From positions 1 to 64,000 of the forward strand of contig JADJYH010000037.1 in NCBI GenBank assembly GCA_016719855.1: 64,000 bases of DNA. Reading direction: 5' to 3'. Numbering within the stretch: the first letter of the stretch is position 1; each line of letters opens with the position of its first letter. Shown one piece after another: positions 17,273-26,505 of this stretch. The DNA is from Saprospiraceae bacterium (GTDB lineage Bacteria > Bacteroidota > Bacteroidia > Chitinophagales > Saprospiraceae). The translations under genes were made by a program, and so were the position numbers. The notes beneath the pieces were generated by a model. That model saw only the letters and a program-made list of their open reading frames with translations. It was not told where the DNA came from and searched no databases.

Positions 17273-20200
17273 ATGCATCAAACACTAGTACAAACACTTC
17301 ATTGCCTTGCCTTTTTTGTCTTGACTTTTTTATTTGGGCCAAACGCCCTGCGTGCGCAATACACCTCCTTCGGCAGCGCCAGTTGCAACGGTACATGTTG
17401 CGAGCTTACGCAAGACCAGAGCGGGCAAGCCGGGGCCTTCTTCTCCACCTCCACCGTTGACCTCACCATGGCGTTCAGCCTCTCCGTCAGCTTGAATTTT
17501 GGGTGCAAGGACGCAAACGGGGCGGATGGCATCGTTTTCATATTCGCCGCAACGCCAGGGCTTGGCGTCGGCGGTGGCGGCATGGGCTACCAAGGACTGC
17601 CCCAATCCGTTGGCATCGAGATGGACGACTACCAGAACGGCGGCTTCGGCGACCCAGCTTCCGACCACATGGGCATCAATTCCAACGGGAGCGTGTCTCA
17701 CGACCTTGTGGGTCCCGTCCCGCTCCCCAACATCGAAGACTGTGGCTACCATTGCTTTACCGTGAACTGGAACCCTGCTACCAACAACCTAACTGCTACC
17801 CTGGACGCTACGACCATAAGCTACTCAGGCGACATCACTGCCATCGTTGGCAGCTCGGCATACTTCGGCTTTTCGTCCGGCACGGGGTCGTTATCAAACA
17901 TTCACGCCGTGTGCTTCAATGCACCGGCAGTCATCCCGATGGACGACGTGACCATTTGCCCCGGCCAAAGCACCACCCTCCAGGCCGACCCTAGCGGTTC
18001 CTCCTGGACATGGCAAGCGAATCCAACCCTCAGCGCAACCAACATCTCAAACCCAACCGCCACGCCAAACACCACCACGACCTACTACGTCACCATCAAC
18101 TACGCTTGTGGATTCTCCAACACCGACGACGTAACCGTGATGGTCGCCACGCCACCCAATGCCTTGGCCACCAGTAACACGCCGCTCTGTGAGGGCGAAA
18201 CCCTACTGCTCAACGCCTCCGGTGGGGTTGGTTACAATTGGTCGGGGCCGTTGGGTTTTGGTTCGGGCCTCCAAAACCCGAGCATTGACAACGTCGTGAC
18301 CGCCAACGCAGGCACCTACACCGTCACCGTGACGGACGTGGATGGATGCACCGCATCCGCCACCACACAAGTCGTCATTAACCCAAATCCAATCGTGGGC
18401 ATCGTGGCGATCAATGCACCACTTTGTTCCAACGGGCCAATCGTCACCATGCAGGGCATCCCCGCAGGCGGTGTTTGGGGTGGCGCAGCCAATCCGCTCG
18501 GACAGGTGGATCCCACTACCCTTAGTCCTGGCCTGCACACCGTCACCTATACCTACACCAATGCCAACGGCTGCACTTCGGATACCGAGACAACCATTGA
18601 GGTGGTTCAAGCTCCGGTTGTGCAGATATTCCCGGCGGGGCCGTTTTGCCCAACCGACCCGCCCACCTACATGCTGGCCAACCCGTCTGGTGGTTTTTGG
18701 ACGGGGGTTGCCGACCCGCAAGGCCTTGTGACGCCGTCGTCGCTGCCTCCAGGACTTCACGTAGTTCATTACAGCTTCTCCGACTTTTACGGTTGCACCG
18801 ACGAGGATGAAATTCTTATTGAAATTCAGCCCAGCACGCCTGTAACCATCCAGCCAGCCGGGCCGTTTTGCCCCGATGCACCTGTGCAGACGCTCACCGC
18901 CAACCCGGTTGGCGGTATTTGGAGCGGTGCCGCAAACAGCAACGGACAAATCAACCCGGCTGTACTTGGCCCTGGCATACACGAGGTTTATTACTTGTTC
19001 AGTATCGGCGGAGCTTGTCCTGGCATGGACACGATTGCTGTTCAAATTTTCACCCCGCCCACCGCCATCATCAGCGGCAGCGGCACCATCTGCCAAGGCA
19101 GCGGCCAGAGCGTCAACCTGACCATCGCGACCACTGGCACTGGGCCATTCTCTGTCACCTACGTTGTCAACAACCAGAACCCCGTAACCCTGACGCTCCC
19201 CGTCGGCAGCACTGCGATTCCCGTTTCAACGCCCGGCACCTACACCATCACGGACGTGGTGGACGCAAACGGCTGTCATGGCACGGCCAGTGGTTCGGCA
19301 CAAGTGCAGGTGGTAGGTTCACCGACCGTTTCCGGGCTTGATTTCACCTGCAACGGCGACAACACCGCCTACTCAGTCACCTTCGTCGTGAGCAACGGCG
19401 ACCCGTCCACGTACACCATCACCGGGATCGTGCCGGGCGTCTTCACGAATAGCCCGCCGTACACCTTCAACAGCGGCCCCATCCCCAACGGCGCCAATTA
19501 CAGTTGGGTGGTGAACGACACCAACAATTGCAATCCCGTGACGCTGTCCGGCAGTTTCTCTTGCCAGTGTACCACCGATGCCGGAACGATGAGCAGCAAT
19601 ACGCTTTCGGCCTGTGTAGGCAGCACTGTAACTGCCACCCACAACGACGACGAAGTGCTTGACGGCAACGACAGCCTTATTTTTGTGCTGCACAGCAGCA
19701 ATGGGAACAGCCTCGGCACCGTGTACGGGAGCAATGCCACGGGACAGTTTGGGCTAGTGCCGCCGATGGTGGCTGGCACTACCTACTACATCTCCGCCGT
19801 AGCTGGCAACGGGTTGGCCAATGGCAACGTTGACCTCCTCGACCCCTGTCTTTCGGTGGCATTTGGGCAGCCGGTGGTGTTCAATGCATTGCCACAGGCC
19901 AGCATTTCCAGCAACCAAGAAATCTGCATGGGCGAGGCTGCGACCATTGCGTTTGCCCTCACGGGCAATGCCCCGTTTGATGTGGTGTACTCGGATGGTT
20001 CGCAAAATTTCACCCTCACCAATATCCTGACGGGGCATACGATGAGCGTCTCGCCAAGCGCTACAACGACCTATTCGCTCGTTTCCACCACCGACAACAA
20101 CACCCCGGCCTGCTCCACCAACGGCGGTGGCAGTGTGACCGTGACGGTGTGGCCCCATGCGCTCACAACGCAGACGCTGAATATCTGCGACGGCGAGTCC

Positions 20201-22577
20201 ATAGTATTGGGTGGCGCTCCGCAAACGATGCCCGGCAACTACACTGACTCGCTGACCACCGTTCACGGCTGCGACAGCATCATCGTCAGCACGTTGATCG
20301 TCAACGACTTGGATACAACCTACCTAACCGACGCCAGTTGCAACCCCGCCAATGTGGGCACTTTCACACAAAATTTGACGAACCAAAACGGCTGCGACAG
20401 CACCGTGATTTTAACGGTAAGTTTCTCGCTTACGGATACCACCCTCGTCAGCTCGACCACCTGCGACCCAGTGGCAGCGGGCGTTTTCACCCAAATACTA
20501 ACCACCCCGGAAGGCTGCGACAGCACCGTGATAGAAACCGTGGTGCTGCTTCCAAGCGACACGACGCTGCTTTTTGATACAAGCTGCAACCCAGCTAACG
20601 TGGGCAGTTTTGTGGAAAATTTGACAAATCAAAACGGTTGCGACAGCACCGTGATTTTGACCGTTAGCTTCTCGCTGACGGATACAACGCTCGTCAGTTC
20701 GACCACCTGCGACCCAGCGGCGGCGGGCGTTTTCATTCAAAACCTCACCACGCCGGAAGGCTGCGACAGCACCGTGATTGAAACCGTGGCGCTGCTTCCG
20801 AGCGACACGACGTTGCTTTTCGGGTCGAGCTGCAACCCGGCCAGCGTCGGTGTTTTTGTGCAAAATTTGACAAACCAGTTCGGTTGCGACAGTACCGTGG
20901 TTCGCACCGTGAGCTTCTCGCTGACAGACACCACGCTCGTCAGTTCGACCACCTGCGACCCAACGGCGGCGGGCGTTTTCATCCAGAACCTCACTACGCC
21001 GGAGGGCTGCGACAGCACCGTGATCGAAACGGTGGCACTGCTGCAAAGCAATGTCATCAACCTCAACAACACCTCCTGCGACCCCGCCAACGTGGGCGTT
21101 TTTGTACAAAACTTGACCAACCAGTTTGGTTGCGACAGCACAGTCACCACCACCGTAACGCTGTTGCCGAGCGACACGACGACGCTGTTAGACAGCAGTT
21201 GCAGCCCACAAGACACGGGAGTGGTCGTGCAAATTTTCTCCAACCAATTCGGCTGCGACAGCACGATAGTCACCATCACCACGCTGGTGCCACCTTCGCA
21301 ATGCGGTGTAGTGGCCTCGCTCACCGGAAGCACCATCCCCTGCGGCGAAACGACCGGACCACTCACGCTAACCGTCACGCTCGGCGAGCCACCGTTCAAC
21401 TACGCATGGACAGGGCCGCAAAGCGGCTCCGGCACGGCAGCACAGGTGAACGTGCCGCAGGTCATCGGCAATTTGCCGCCCGGCACCTACTCGGTGACGG
21501 TGACGGCGGCCAATGGACTGACCACCACGGCGACGGCGGTGATTGGCCAAATTTTCCCACCAACGCTGACCGCTCAGGTCACCTCGGACTACAACGGCTT
21601 CGACGTGAGCTGTTTTGGGGAAACGGACGGTAGCGCTTCGGCCTCGCCCGTTGGCGGGCAAGCACCGTTTGGTTTTGTTTGGTCAAACGGGGGCGAGCAG
21701 CGCAGCAGCGACCGGCCTCGGCACTGGCAACTACTCGGTAACAGTGACGGACGCCAACGGCTGCACGGCCTCCAACAGTGTGACGCTCAACGGCCCCGCG
21801 GCACTTGAAATTACGTTCAGCGTGAACGACTTGGATTGTTTTGGGCAGAATGACGGAACAGTTTCGGTACAGCCGAGCGGCGGCACACTGCCCTACGCCT
21901 ACTCACTGGACGGGGGTGCTCCGCAATCGGCGAGCACGTTCACTGGGTTGACGGCTGGCACTTTCGAGGTACAGGCGACGGACGCCAACGGCTGCGAAAC
22001 GGCTGAATTCATTGGCATAAATGCCCCGCTTCCATTTGATGTGGAACTGGGCGACGACCTTTTCATCGAGTTGGGTGACCAGGCGGTGCTGAACGCCATC
22101 GTCAGCTTGCCGTTCGATTCGGTGGCCAACGTTGTGTGGCAGGGGCTTGACTCGGTGGAGTGCCCCGGGTGTTTGGCGCAGCCGATTGCACCGCTTTTCA
22201 CCACCACTTACGCTGTGACCATCACCGCCGAAAACGGCTGCTCGGACAGCGACCAAGTGACGGTTTACGTGGACCGAACTCGCCATGTCTACGTGCCAAA
22301 CGCCTTCTCGCCCAACGGCGACGGGGTGAACGACCAGTTCATGATTTTCTCGGACGTGGAGTCGGTGAAGCGGGTGAAGTCGTTCCTGGTGTTCTCCCGC
22401 TGGGGGGAAACGGTGTTTCAATACTTCAACTTCCAGACCAACGACCCCGCATACGGCTGGAACGGCGAGCACCGTGGCGAAGCGCTCGACCCGGCGGTGT
22501 TCGTCTGGTTTGCAGAGGTTGAGTTTGTGGACGGCGAGGTGCTACTGTTGGAGGGGGATGTGACGCTGGTGAGGTGA
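17273..22577 (+). CDS. Giant secreted adhesin: L-type lectin domain, Ig/PKD-like repeats, GCDS repeats, gliding-type T9SS C-terminal domain; one frameshift
   Basis: About 1768 residues. A signal peptide (MHQTLVQTLHCLAFFVLTFLF...) is followed by an L-type lectin-like domain (about 30-220: DGIVFIFAATPGLGVGGGGMGYQG, SVGIEMDDYQNGG, YFGFSSGTGS). Then come many beta-sandwich repeats (YNWSGPLGFGSG, SGGFWTGVADPQG...), a block of tandem GCDS repeats (20329-21290) and SprB-like repeats (FVWSNGASSAAATGLGTGNYSVTVTDANGC). It ends VYVPNAFSPNGDGVNDQFMIF ... VFVWFAEVEF, the gliding-motility-associated CHU_C/T9SS type B domain. The frame breaks at a G run (21689-21693). Removing one G joins the two parts. It likely acts as a surface adhesin or mobile gliding-type adhesin that binds sugars. 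It is apparently monocistronic. Confidence 0.85.
20329..21290 (+). repeat. Tandem ~120-bp coding repeats (GCDS units) inside the giant adhesin
   Basis: About eight units of roughly 40 residues each share the frame SC(N/D)PANVGxFxxNLTNQxGCDSTVxxTV. Two subtypes alternate: NLTNQxGCDSTVILTVSFSLTDTTL and NLTTPEGCDSTVIETVALLPSDTTL. The effective repeat is therefore an 80-residue (about 240-bp) doublet. The inner units are very similar at the DNA level, which indicates recent expansion or gene conversion. Each unit has two Cys that could form a disulphide. Confidence 0.85.
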
Positions 22578-22581
22578 TTTT

Positions 22582-22618
22582 GGATTGACGATTGACGACT
22601 GACGATTGACGATTCAGC
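22582..22618. repeat. Heptamer repeat ATTGACG at the desulfhydrase/deaminase 3' end
   Basis: Five near-identical heptamers (ATTGACG, ATTGACG, ACTGACG, ATTGACG, ATTCAGC) run from just after the adhesin stop into the stop codon of the convergent PLP enzyme gene. Confidence 0.7.
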
Positions 22619-23567
22619 TCACGATATTGCCAAACCGTTCGTTGAAGCCGGCGATGCCCTGCAACCCACCCGTGTGAACCAGCACGATGCTCGCTCCTTC
22701 GGGGAAAAAGCCCTGTTCGGCTAATTCCACGGCAGCAAAAAACGCTTTTCCCGTGTAAATTGGGTCGAGTGGGATGCCCGTTTTTTCCTTGAAATCGTTG
22801 ATGAAGTCAATCAGTTCGGGCTTCCATTTGGCGTAGCCGCCGAAATGGAAATCGTCCACGACGATTGCGGATTTCGGATTGGGGATTGCGGATTGGGAGG
22901 GTAGGCATTTGGTCAACAGTTTTTCCACCTCATTTTGCATAAAATCGCCTTTCAAAACAGAGACTCCGATCGCCGTGCTGCCCCGCAAGCCAGTCGAGAT
23001 GCCCGCCAGCGTTGCGCCCGTGCCACAGGCAGTAATGAAAAAGTCGGGAAGGTGCCCGAGCTGGGCAGTAGTTTCTTCCACGATTTCCCGGCAGCCGGGC
23101 AGGGCGAGGCAGTTTGCGCCGCCTTGCGGCAAAACAAATGCGCCCGCTGGGTCAATTTTCAGGAGTTTTAGCAGTTCGTTTTCGGGTTTATTTCTCAGAT
23201 TTGCCCTGCTTGTAAAAATCAAGTCCATTCCACACTCCTTAGCGAAGCCCAATGTCGGATTCCGCAGTCCGATTTCTTCACCACCGACCACACCCAAGGT
23301 TGAAAATCCGAATTCCAAGCCAGCCGCTGCCACTGCTGCGAGGTGATTGCTGTATGCCCCGCCGAAGGTGATGAGCTTGGTCAAGCCGAGTCGTCTTGCT
23401 TCGAGCAGGTTGTGCTTGAGCTTGCGCCACTTGTTGCCGGAGACGTGCGGGTGCAGCAGGTCGTCCCGTTTCACCAAAAGGCGAAGGCCACGAAACGCAA
23501 ATACCTTCTGTTCCACCGTTTGCAGCGGCGAGGGCGGATGGTTGAGCAAGGCGTCTAAATTATTCAT
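22614..23567 (-). CDS. PLP-dependent 1-aminocyclopropane-1-carboxylate deaminase / D-cysteine desulfhydrase family protein
   Basis: 317 residues of fold-type II PLP enzyme. LLVKRDDLLHPHVSGNKWRKLKHNL contains the PLP lysine (SGNK, about residue 46). GGAYSNHLAAVAAAG is the substrate-carboxylate loop, and FITACGTGATLAGIS is the Gly-rich phosphate-binding loop. The reaction is beta-elimination of D-cysteine or ring opening of ACC; sequence alone does not separate the two. The stretch SQSAIPNPKSAIV (about residues 222-235) is encoded by an in-frame heptamer array (22863-22897) and is probably an inserted surface loop. It is convergent with the giant adhesin gene, and monocistronic. Confidence 0.85.
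   Translation of the reverse strand: MNNLDALLNHPPSPLQTVEQKVFAFRGLRLLVKRDDLLHPHVSGNKWRKLKHNLLEARRLGLTKLITFGGAYSNHLAAVAAAGLEFGFSTLGVVGGEEIGLRNPTLGFAKECGMDLIFTSRANLRNKPENELLKLLKIDPAGAFVLPQGGANCLALPGCREIVEETTAQLGHLPDFFITACGTGATLAGISTGLRGSTAIGVSVLKGDFMQNEVEKLLTKCLPSQSAIPNPKSAIVVDDFHFGGYAKWKPELIDFINDFKEKTGIPLDPIYTGKAFFAAVELAEQGFFPEGASIVLVHTGGLQGIAGFNERFGNIVS
22863..22897. repeat. Heptamer repeat array embedded in a coding sequence
   Basis: Five heptamers (GATTGCG, GATTTCG, GATTGGG, GATTGCG, GATTGGG) lie within the desulfhydrase/deaminase gene and keep the frame open. They encode the Ser/Pro/Asn/Ile-rich insert PNPQ/SAIPNPKSAIV between conserved blocks of the enzyme. Confidence 0.75.
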
Positions 23568-23704
23568 CGGAACGAAAAAAGATTAATCTAAGCGAACAAA
23601 ACGTTAATTGAACCTATCGAGATAATCAACGCATTGTATTTGGCTCTTTGTCCAAGAAACCAAATGAAGTCGCTGGTTATTTCAAAGTAAAAACTCCCCC
23701 GTTT

Positions 23705-23821
23705 ATGAAAAAGAAGCAGCAGGATAAAGAACAAATCGTTGCGAAGCCGTCCGTTGAAAACCCAAAAATTGAGGCAAATTCTACGAAAAACAACGATGGC
23801 GGTTATATCTGGCTCGTCTAA
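23705..23821 (+). CDS. Candidate 38-residue small protein followed by a terminator
   Basis: ATG at 23705 opens a 38-codon frame: a basic, hydrophilic start (MKKKQQDKEQIVAKPSVENP) and an aromatic end (NNDGGYIWLV). It lies in the 442-base gap between a minus-strand enzyme gene and a plus-strand membrane-protein gene. A strong plus-strand intrinsic terminator stands about 75 bases downstream, which implies a transcript through this frame. No homologue is recognised, and chance cannot be excluded. Confidence 0.35.
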   Translation: MKKKQQDKEQIVAKPSVENPKIEANSTKNNDGGYIWLV

Positions 23822-23894
23822 ACATGCTGGCGAACAAACACATCCCCCAGACCAATAGCGCGTAGGTTACCCAAACCTACCATTAGAATTGGTC

Positions 23895-23938
23895 AAAATC
23901 AGGGCTTGGCCTCGGCCAACGTCCTGATTTTTTTTTGG
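23895..23938 (+). terminator. Intrinsic terminator with T-run
   Basis: AAAATCAGG (23895-23903) pairs with CCTGATTTT (23923-23931), and an inner TTGGC/GCCAA stem extends the hairpin. A T-run follows on the plus strand. No large plus-strand gene ends nearby, so it probably ends a small transcript. Confidence 0.8.
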
Positions 23939-24009
23939 TCGCCATTCAGCAGAAGCATTTGTATTTTCCTACCTTTCCTGCCTGTTTCACCACAAAATAG
24001 ACTGCAAAA

Positions 24010-25032
24010 ATGGCAATGCTCGAAGTAATCGCCGGAATGATTTTCACTTTCATGCTCCTCAGCCTGTTGGGCACCACTTTCAACGAACTGGTGTCGGCCT
24101 GGCGAGGTTGGCGGGGCTTCTACCTCGAAGAGGCCCTCAAGCGGCTGCTGGAGTACAAGGACAACCCGGAGGTGTTCAACAAATTCAAGCAGAATGCGAT
24201 GTTCCGGCAGTTAATGCAGCACAAGGCGCCGTTGCGGGTTTCGCAGGCACCGGCCTACCTGAGCGCAACCAATTTTTCCTCCATCCTCGCCAACGTACTG
24301 AAAAAGAAAAACGAATTGGTGCAATCCGTTGACGATTTCATGCACGGACTGCCCGAAGACAGCCAACTTCGACAGGTATTGGAACAGTTCAAAGAGGAGG
24401 GCCACACGTCCGTGGACGCTTTCAAGTCCAGGCTGCAGGCTTGGTTCGACGATGTGATGTACCAATCCAGCGGCTGGTACAAGCGGCACTTGCAGTTCGT
24501 GACCTTTTTCGTGGGGCTTGGCATCGCCATCGTGCTGAACGCCGACAGTTTCCAGATTTACTCGCACCTGACCAACAACGCTGCCAACCGCCAGCAGCTT
24601 TCGCTGCTGGCCACGGCATTCGCCAATGAAAACGAAACGCTGCCCATGCCAACCGTCCCGTCTGATTCATTAAGCGGCAGCGAAATAAAGAATGAACTGA
24701 AAAACTTCGTGAACCAGCCAGAATTCAAGGAGGCGTCCAACATACTTGGCCTCGGCTGGAGCCGGAGCGACTTTTTCGTGGCTCCCAGAACCTGGCTGCT
24801 GCGGTTGCTGGGTTGGTTCATATCGGCCTTGGCCATTTCACTTGGTGCGCCGTTTTGGTTCGATGTTTTGAAAAAAATAATCACCATACAAAGCACCGGC
24901 TCGATGCCGAGCGGTACCAGTGGAAGCGCAGGTGATAATAAATACTGGAAGCGGGGATGTGAAGAAATGATTGGGAATCAGGTAGTAGTAACTGGGAATT
25001 GGTCGCCCGATTCCCAATTACTCGTCAATTGA
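24010..25032 (+). CDS. Conserved multi-pass membrane protein of unknown function
   Basis: 340 residues. A hydrophobic N-terminus (MLEVIAGMIFTFMLLSLLGTTFNELVSAW) is followed by a soluble helical region. FDDVMYQSSGWYKRHLQFVTFFVGLGIAIVLNADSFQI then marks a second helix, and LGWFISALAISLGAPFWFDVLKKIITI the last. The blocks WFDD-M-SGWYKR, LNAD and APFWFDVL recur in a family of bacterial membrane proteins without known role. The last 25 or so residues (GNQVVVTGNWSPDSQLLVN) are encoded by a decayed GATTGGG-like repeat, and the stop overlaps the convergent glucosaminidase gene by 8 bases, so the natural C-terminus may be shorter. Confidence 0.7.
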   Translation: MAMLEVIAGMIFTFMLLSLLGTTFNELVSAWRGWRGFYLEEALKRLLEYKDNPEVFNKFKQNAMFRQLMQHKAPLRVSQAPAYLSATNFSSILANVLKKKNELVQSVDDFMHGLPEDSQLRQVLEQFKEEGHTSVDAFKSRLQAWFDDVMYQSSGWYKRHLQFVTFFVGLGIAIVLNADSFQIYSHLTNNAANRQQLSLLATAFANENETLPMPTVPSDSLSGSEIKNELKNFVNQPEFKEASNILGLGWSRSDFFVAPRTWLLRLLGWFISALAISLGAPFWFDVLKKIITIQSTGSMPSGTSGSAGDNKYWKRGCEEMIGNQVVVTGNWSPDSQLLVN

Positions 25033-25726
25033 ATCCAACCGGTAGCCTTCGATGAGCGCTAATTATTTCCTTCGCAAAATCGTCCGTCTCGGCGAAGCCG
25101 TCGGCTTCGAGGGCGAGTGCCCAAGCCTCGTAGTCCGCACCTTTCAGGCGGGCGAAGTTCTCCTTTGCAAAAAGACTGAAATCCCGGAAACTGGCCCAGG
25201 CCGAGCTGTACTTACGGTAGGTATGGCCCTGAAACTCCCGACAGGCACCGTTCCAGTTGGCGTTGCAGGGCATGGCGAAATAGTTGTGGACATCGAGGGC
25301 GATGTCCCGCTTCCCGGCGGCACTCTGGTACAGCGACACGGCGAGGATGATGCTGGCCGGGATGCCGTAACGCTTTTGCTCCTCTCGTGCCACCTTTGCG
25401 AAGCGGGTCAGGTAGGCGTGCTGGGTGGCTTCGTCAATGCTCGAAAGCGCTGTGCGGCGGTTGCTTGAAAAGCCCGGCAGGTTGATGGCGGGAGCTTCCA
25501 TGCGGCCCATTTTGGGCGGTAGGCCAGCGGCCAGCGGCTCGGCGTCGGTGATTTTTTCCTTGGGTTTGGCTGCCTTTTCGAGGCGGTAGGGCGGCTCGTC
25601 CATGCGGACTTGCAAGCTGAGGTCTTTGCGGAACCAAGCCAGTAACATCAAAGCCGTGATGGACAGTTTGAACCAGTTGTTTTTTACGAAACCAAGAATC
25701 GGGCGAAGGGCGTTTGTATTTTTCAT
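25025..25726 (-). CDS. Membrane-anchored glucosaminidase-domain protein (FlgJ/LytG-like peptidoglycan hydrolase)
   Basis: 233 residues. One N-terminal membrane segment (WFKLSITALMLLAWF, residues about 18-32) acts as an uncleaved anchor, followed by a Pro-rich linker and a glucosaminidase domain (about 100-233). The domain has YLTRFAKVAREEQKRYGIPASIILAVSLYQSAAG, HNYFAMPC, the YRKYSSAWASFRDFSLF block and a C-terminal YEAWALALEADGFA. In this fold the usual catalytic Glu follows the ASI(T/I)LAQ motif (AQ-x-x-x-E/ES). Here the text is AVSLYQSAAG, so the expected Glu is replaced and activity is uncertain. A good promoter lies upstream. Convergent overlap (8 bases) with the preceding plus-strand gene. 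Confidence 0.75.
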   Translation of the reverse strand: MKNTNALRPILGFVKNNWFKLSITALMLLAWFRKDLSLQVRMDEPPYRLEKAAKPKEKITDAEPLAAGLPPKMGRMEAPAINLPGFSSNRRTALSSIDEATQHAYLTRFAKVAREEQKRYGIPASIILAVSLYQSAAGKRDIALDVHNYFAMPCNANWNGACREFQGHTYRKYSSAWASFRDFSLFAKENFARLKGADYEAWALALEADGFAETDDFAKEIISAHRRLPVGFN

Positions 25727-25755
25727 GGCTACATCGGTTTGAAATCAATGAGCCA

Positions 25756-25793
25756 CAAATATAAACAATTTGTTTTTAAAACACAAATTGTTT
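25756..25793 (-). promoter_or_regulatory. Bacteroidetes-type promoter overlapped by an inverted repeat
   Basis: On the minus strand TTTG (complement of 25784-25787) and TATATTTG (complement of 25756-25763) are separated by 20 bases, matching the TTTG-N19-21-TAnnTTTG consensus. They stand 30 bases before the ATG at 25726. An 11-bp inverted repeat (25763-25773 with 25783-25793, core ACAATTTGT) covers the spacer and the -33 box and could be a repressor operator. Confidence 0.65.
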
Positions 25794-26473
25794 TTCTAAA
25801 ATATTCAGCTTTTGCATTTATCCTAAATTTGCTTTATGAAAACAAAATAACTATTAGCTGGATGCACAAACATCAAATTGGCTCTGCTAAAAATGTTGCG
25901 GAAAAAGATGAACCGTACTTTTGCTGGAAAAGGTGCGTCAACTATTGCTCCCAAATTCAAGAAAACAATCAAACCAAACGCCGTCGCGTAAAACCAAATG
26001 GAGAACCAATAATTAACCGGAGTTCGAAGTTGACATGCAAAAATCAATTGAGCAAGCGCCAAACTTTTGGAGAGGGTGATGCCAGCATGAACGATTTGAT
26101 GGCTGCTGAAAACTTTGTGCTTGACAACTAGATTTTCTACGACTGGAATTTCAACTTGTCAAAATTAACTTGGAGAGGATTTTTTAAACAGACCATGGGC
26201 ATTCCATTTGCAAGGGCGTGGAGAAAGAAACTTATGGAGAAACTAAAAGTTTCGAAAGCCCAACTGGAAGTCTGGAAATGGCAAGAAAAGGCTACAATAA
26301 AGTAAAGATTTGCCCATAGCCGAGCAACTAAGGCCATGACAAGTGGCGAAATGGATTTAAATTAAGCTTTAAGGAAACTACCGAATTCTTGATAGCCCAA
26401 GCTGAAAGGGGTGAGGTCATTTCGCATGAAGACCTTATCAAGGACTCAGAAAATTGGTAGTATTTGAGCCCCG
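25794..26473. other. AT-rich intergenic region with only gene fragments
   Basis: This 680-base stretch is richer in A+T than its neighbours. It contains short plus-strand frames: MNRTFAGKGASTIAPKF near 25908, MGIPFARAWRKKLMEKLKVS near 26196, and a start-less piece FLIAQAERGEVISHEDL near 26385 that resembles the C-terminus of small antitoxins. None has a complete start-to-stop reading with a recognisable domain. It may be the remains of a small toxin-antitoxin or other mobile cassette. Confidence 0.4.
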
Positions 26474-26501
26474 ACTGCCAACTACCCCTGTCAAACTGCC
26501 A
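26474..26501. repeat. Heptamer repeat (ACTGCCA type) at the M28 gene 3' end
   Basis: Four heptamers ACTGCCA, ACTACCC, CTGTCAA, ACTGCCA lie immediately beyond the stop of the minus-strand peptidase gene (26506). Confidence 0.6.
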
Positions 26502-26505
26502 TTTT

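Noticed and set aside
20329..21290. Regular spacing suggesting a CRISPR-like or satellite array
   Set aside because: The repeats are 120-bp in-frame coding units of an adhesin without spacers of constant length and unrelated sequence.
25739..26131. 130-codon plus-strand frame with a hydrophobic N-terminal segment
   Set aside because: It starts inside the promoter of the divergent glucosaminidase gene, has no recognisable domain and composition unlike neighbouring genes. Treated as non-coding or decayed.
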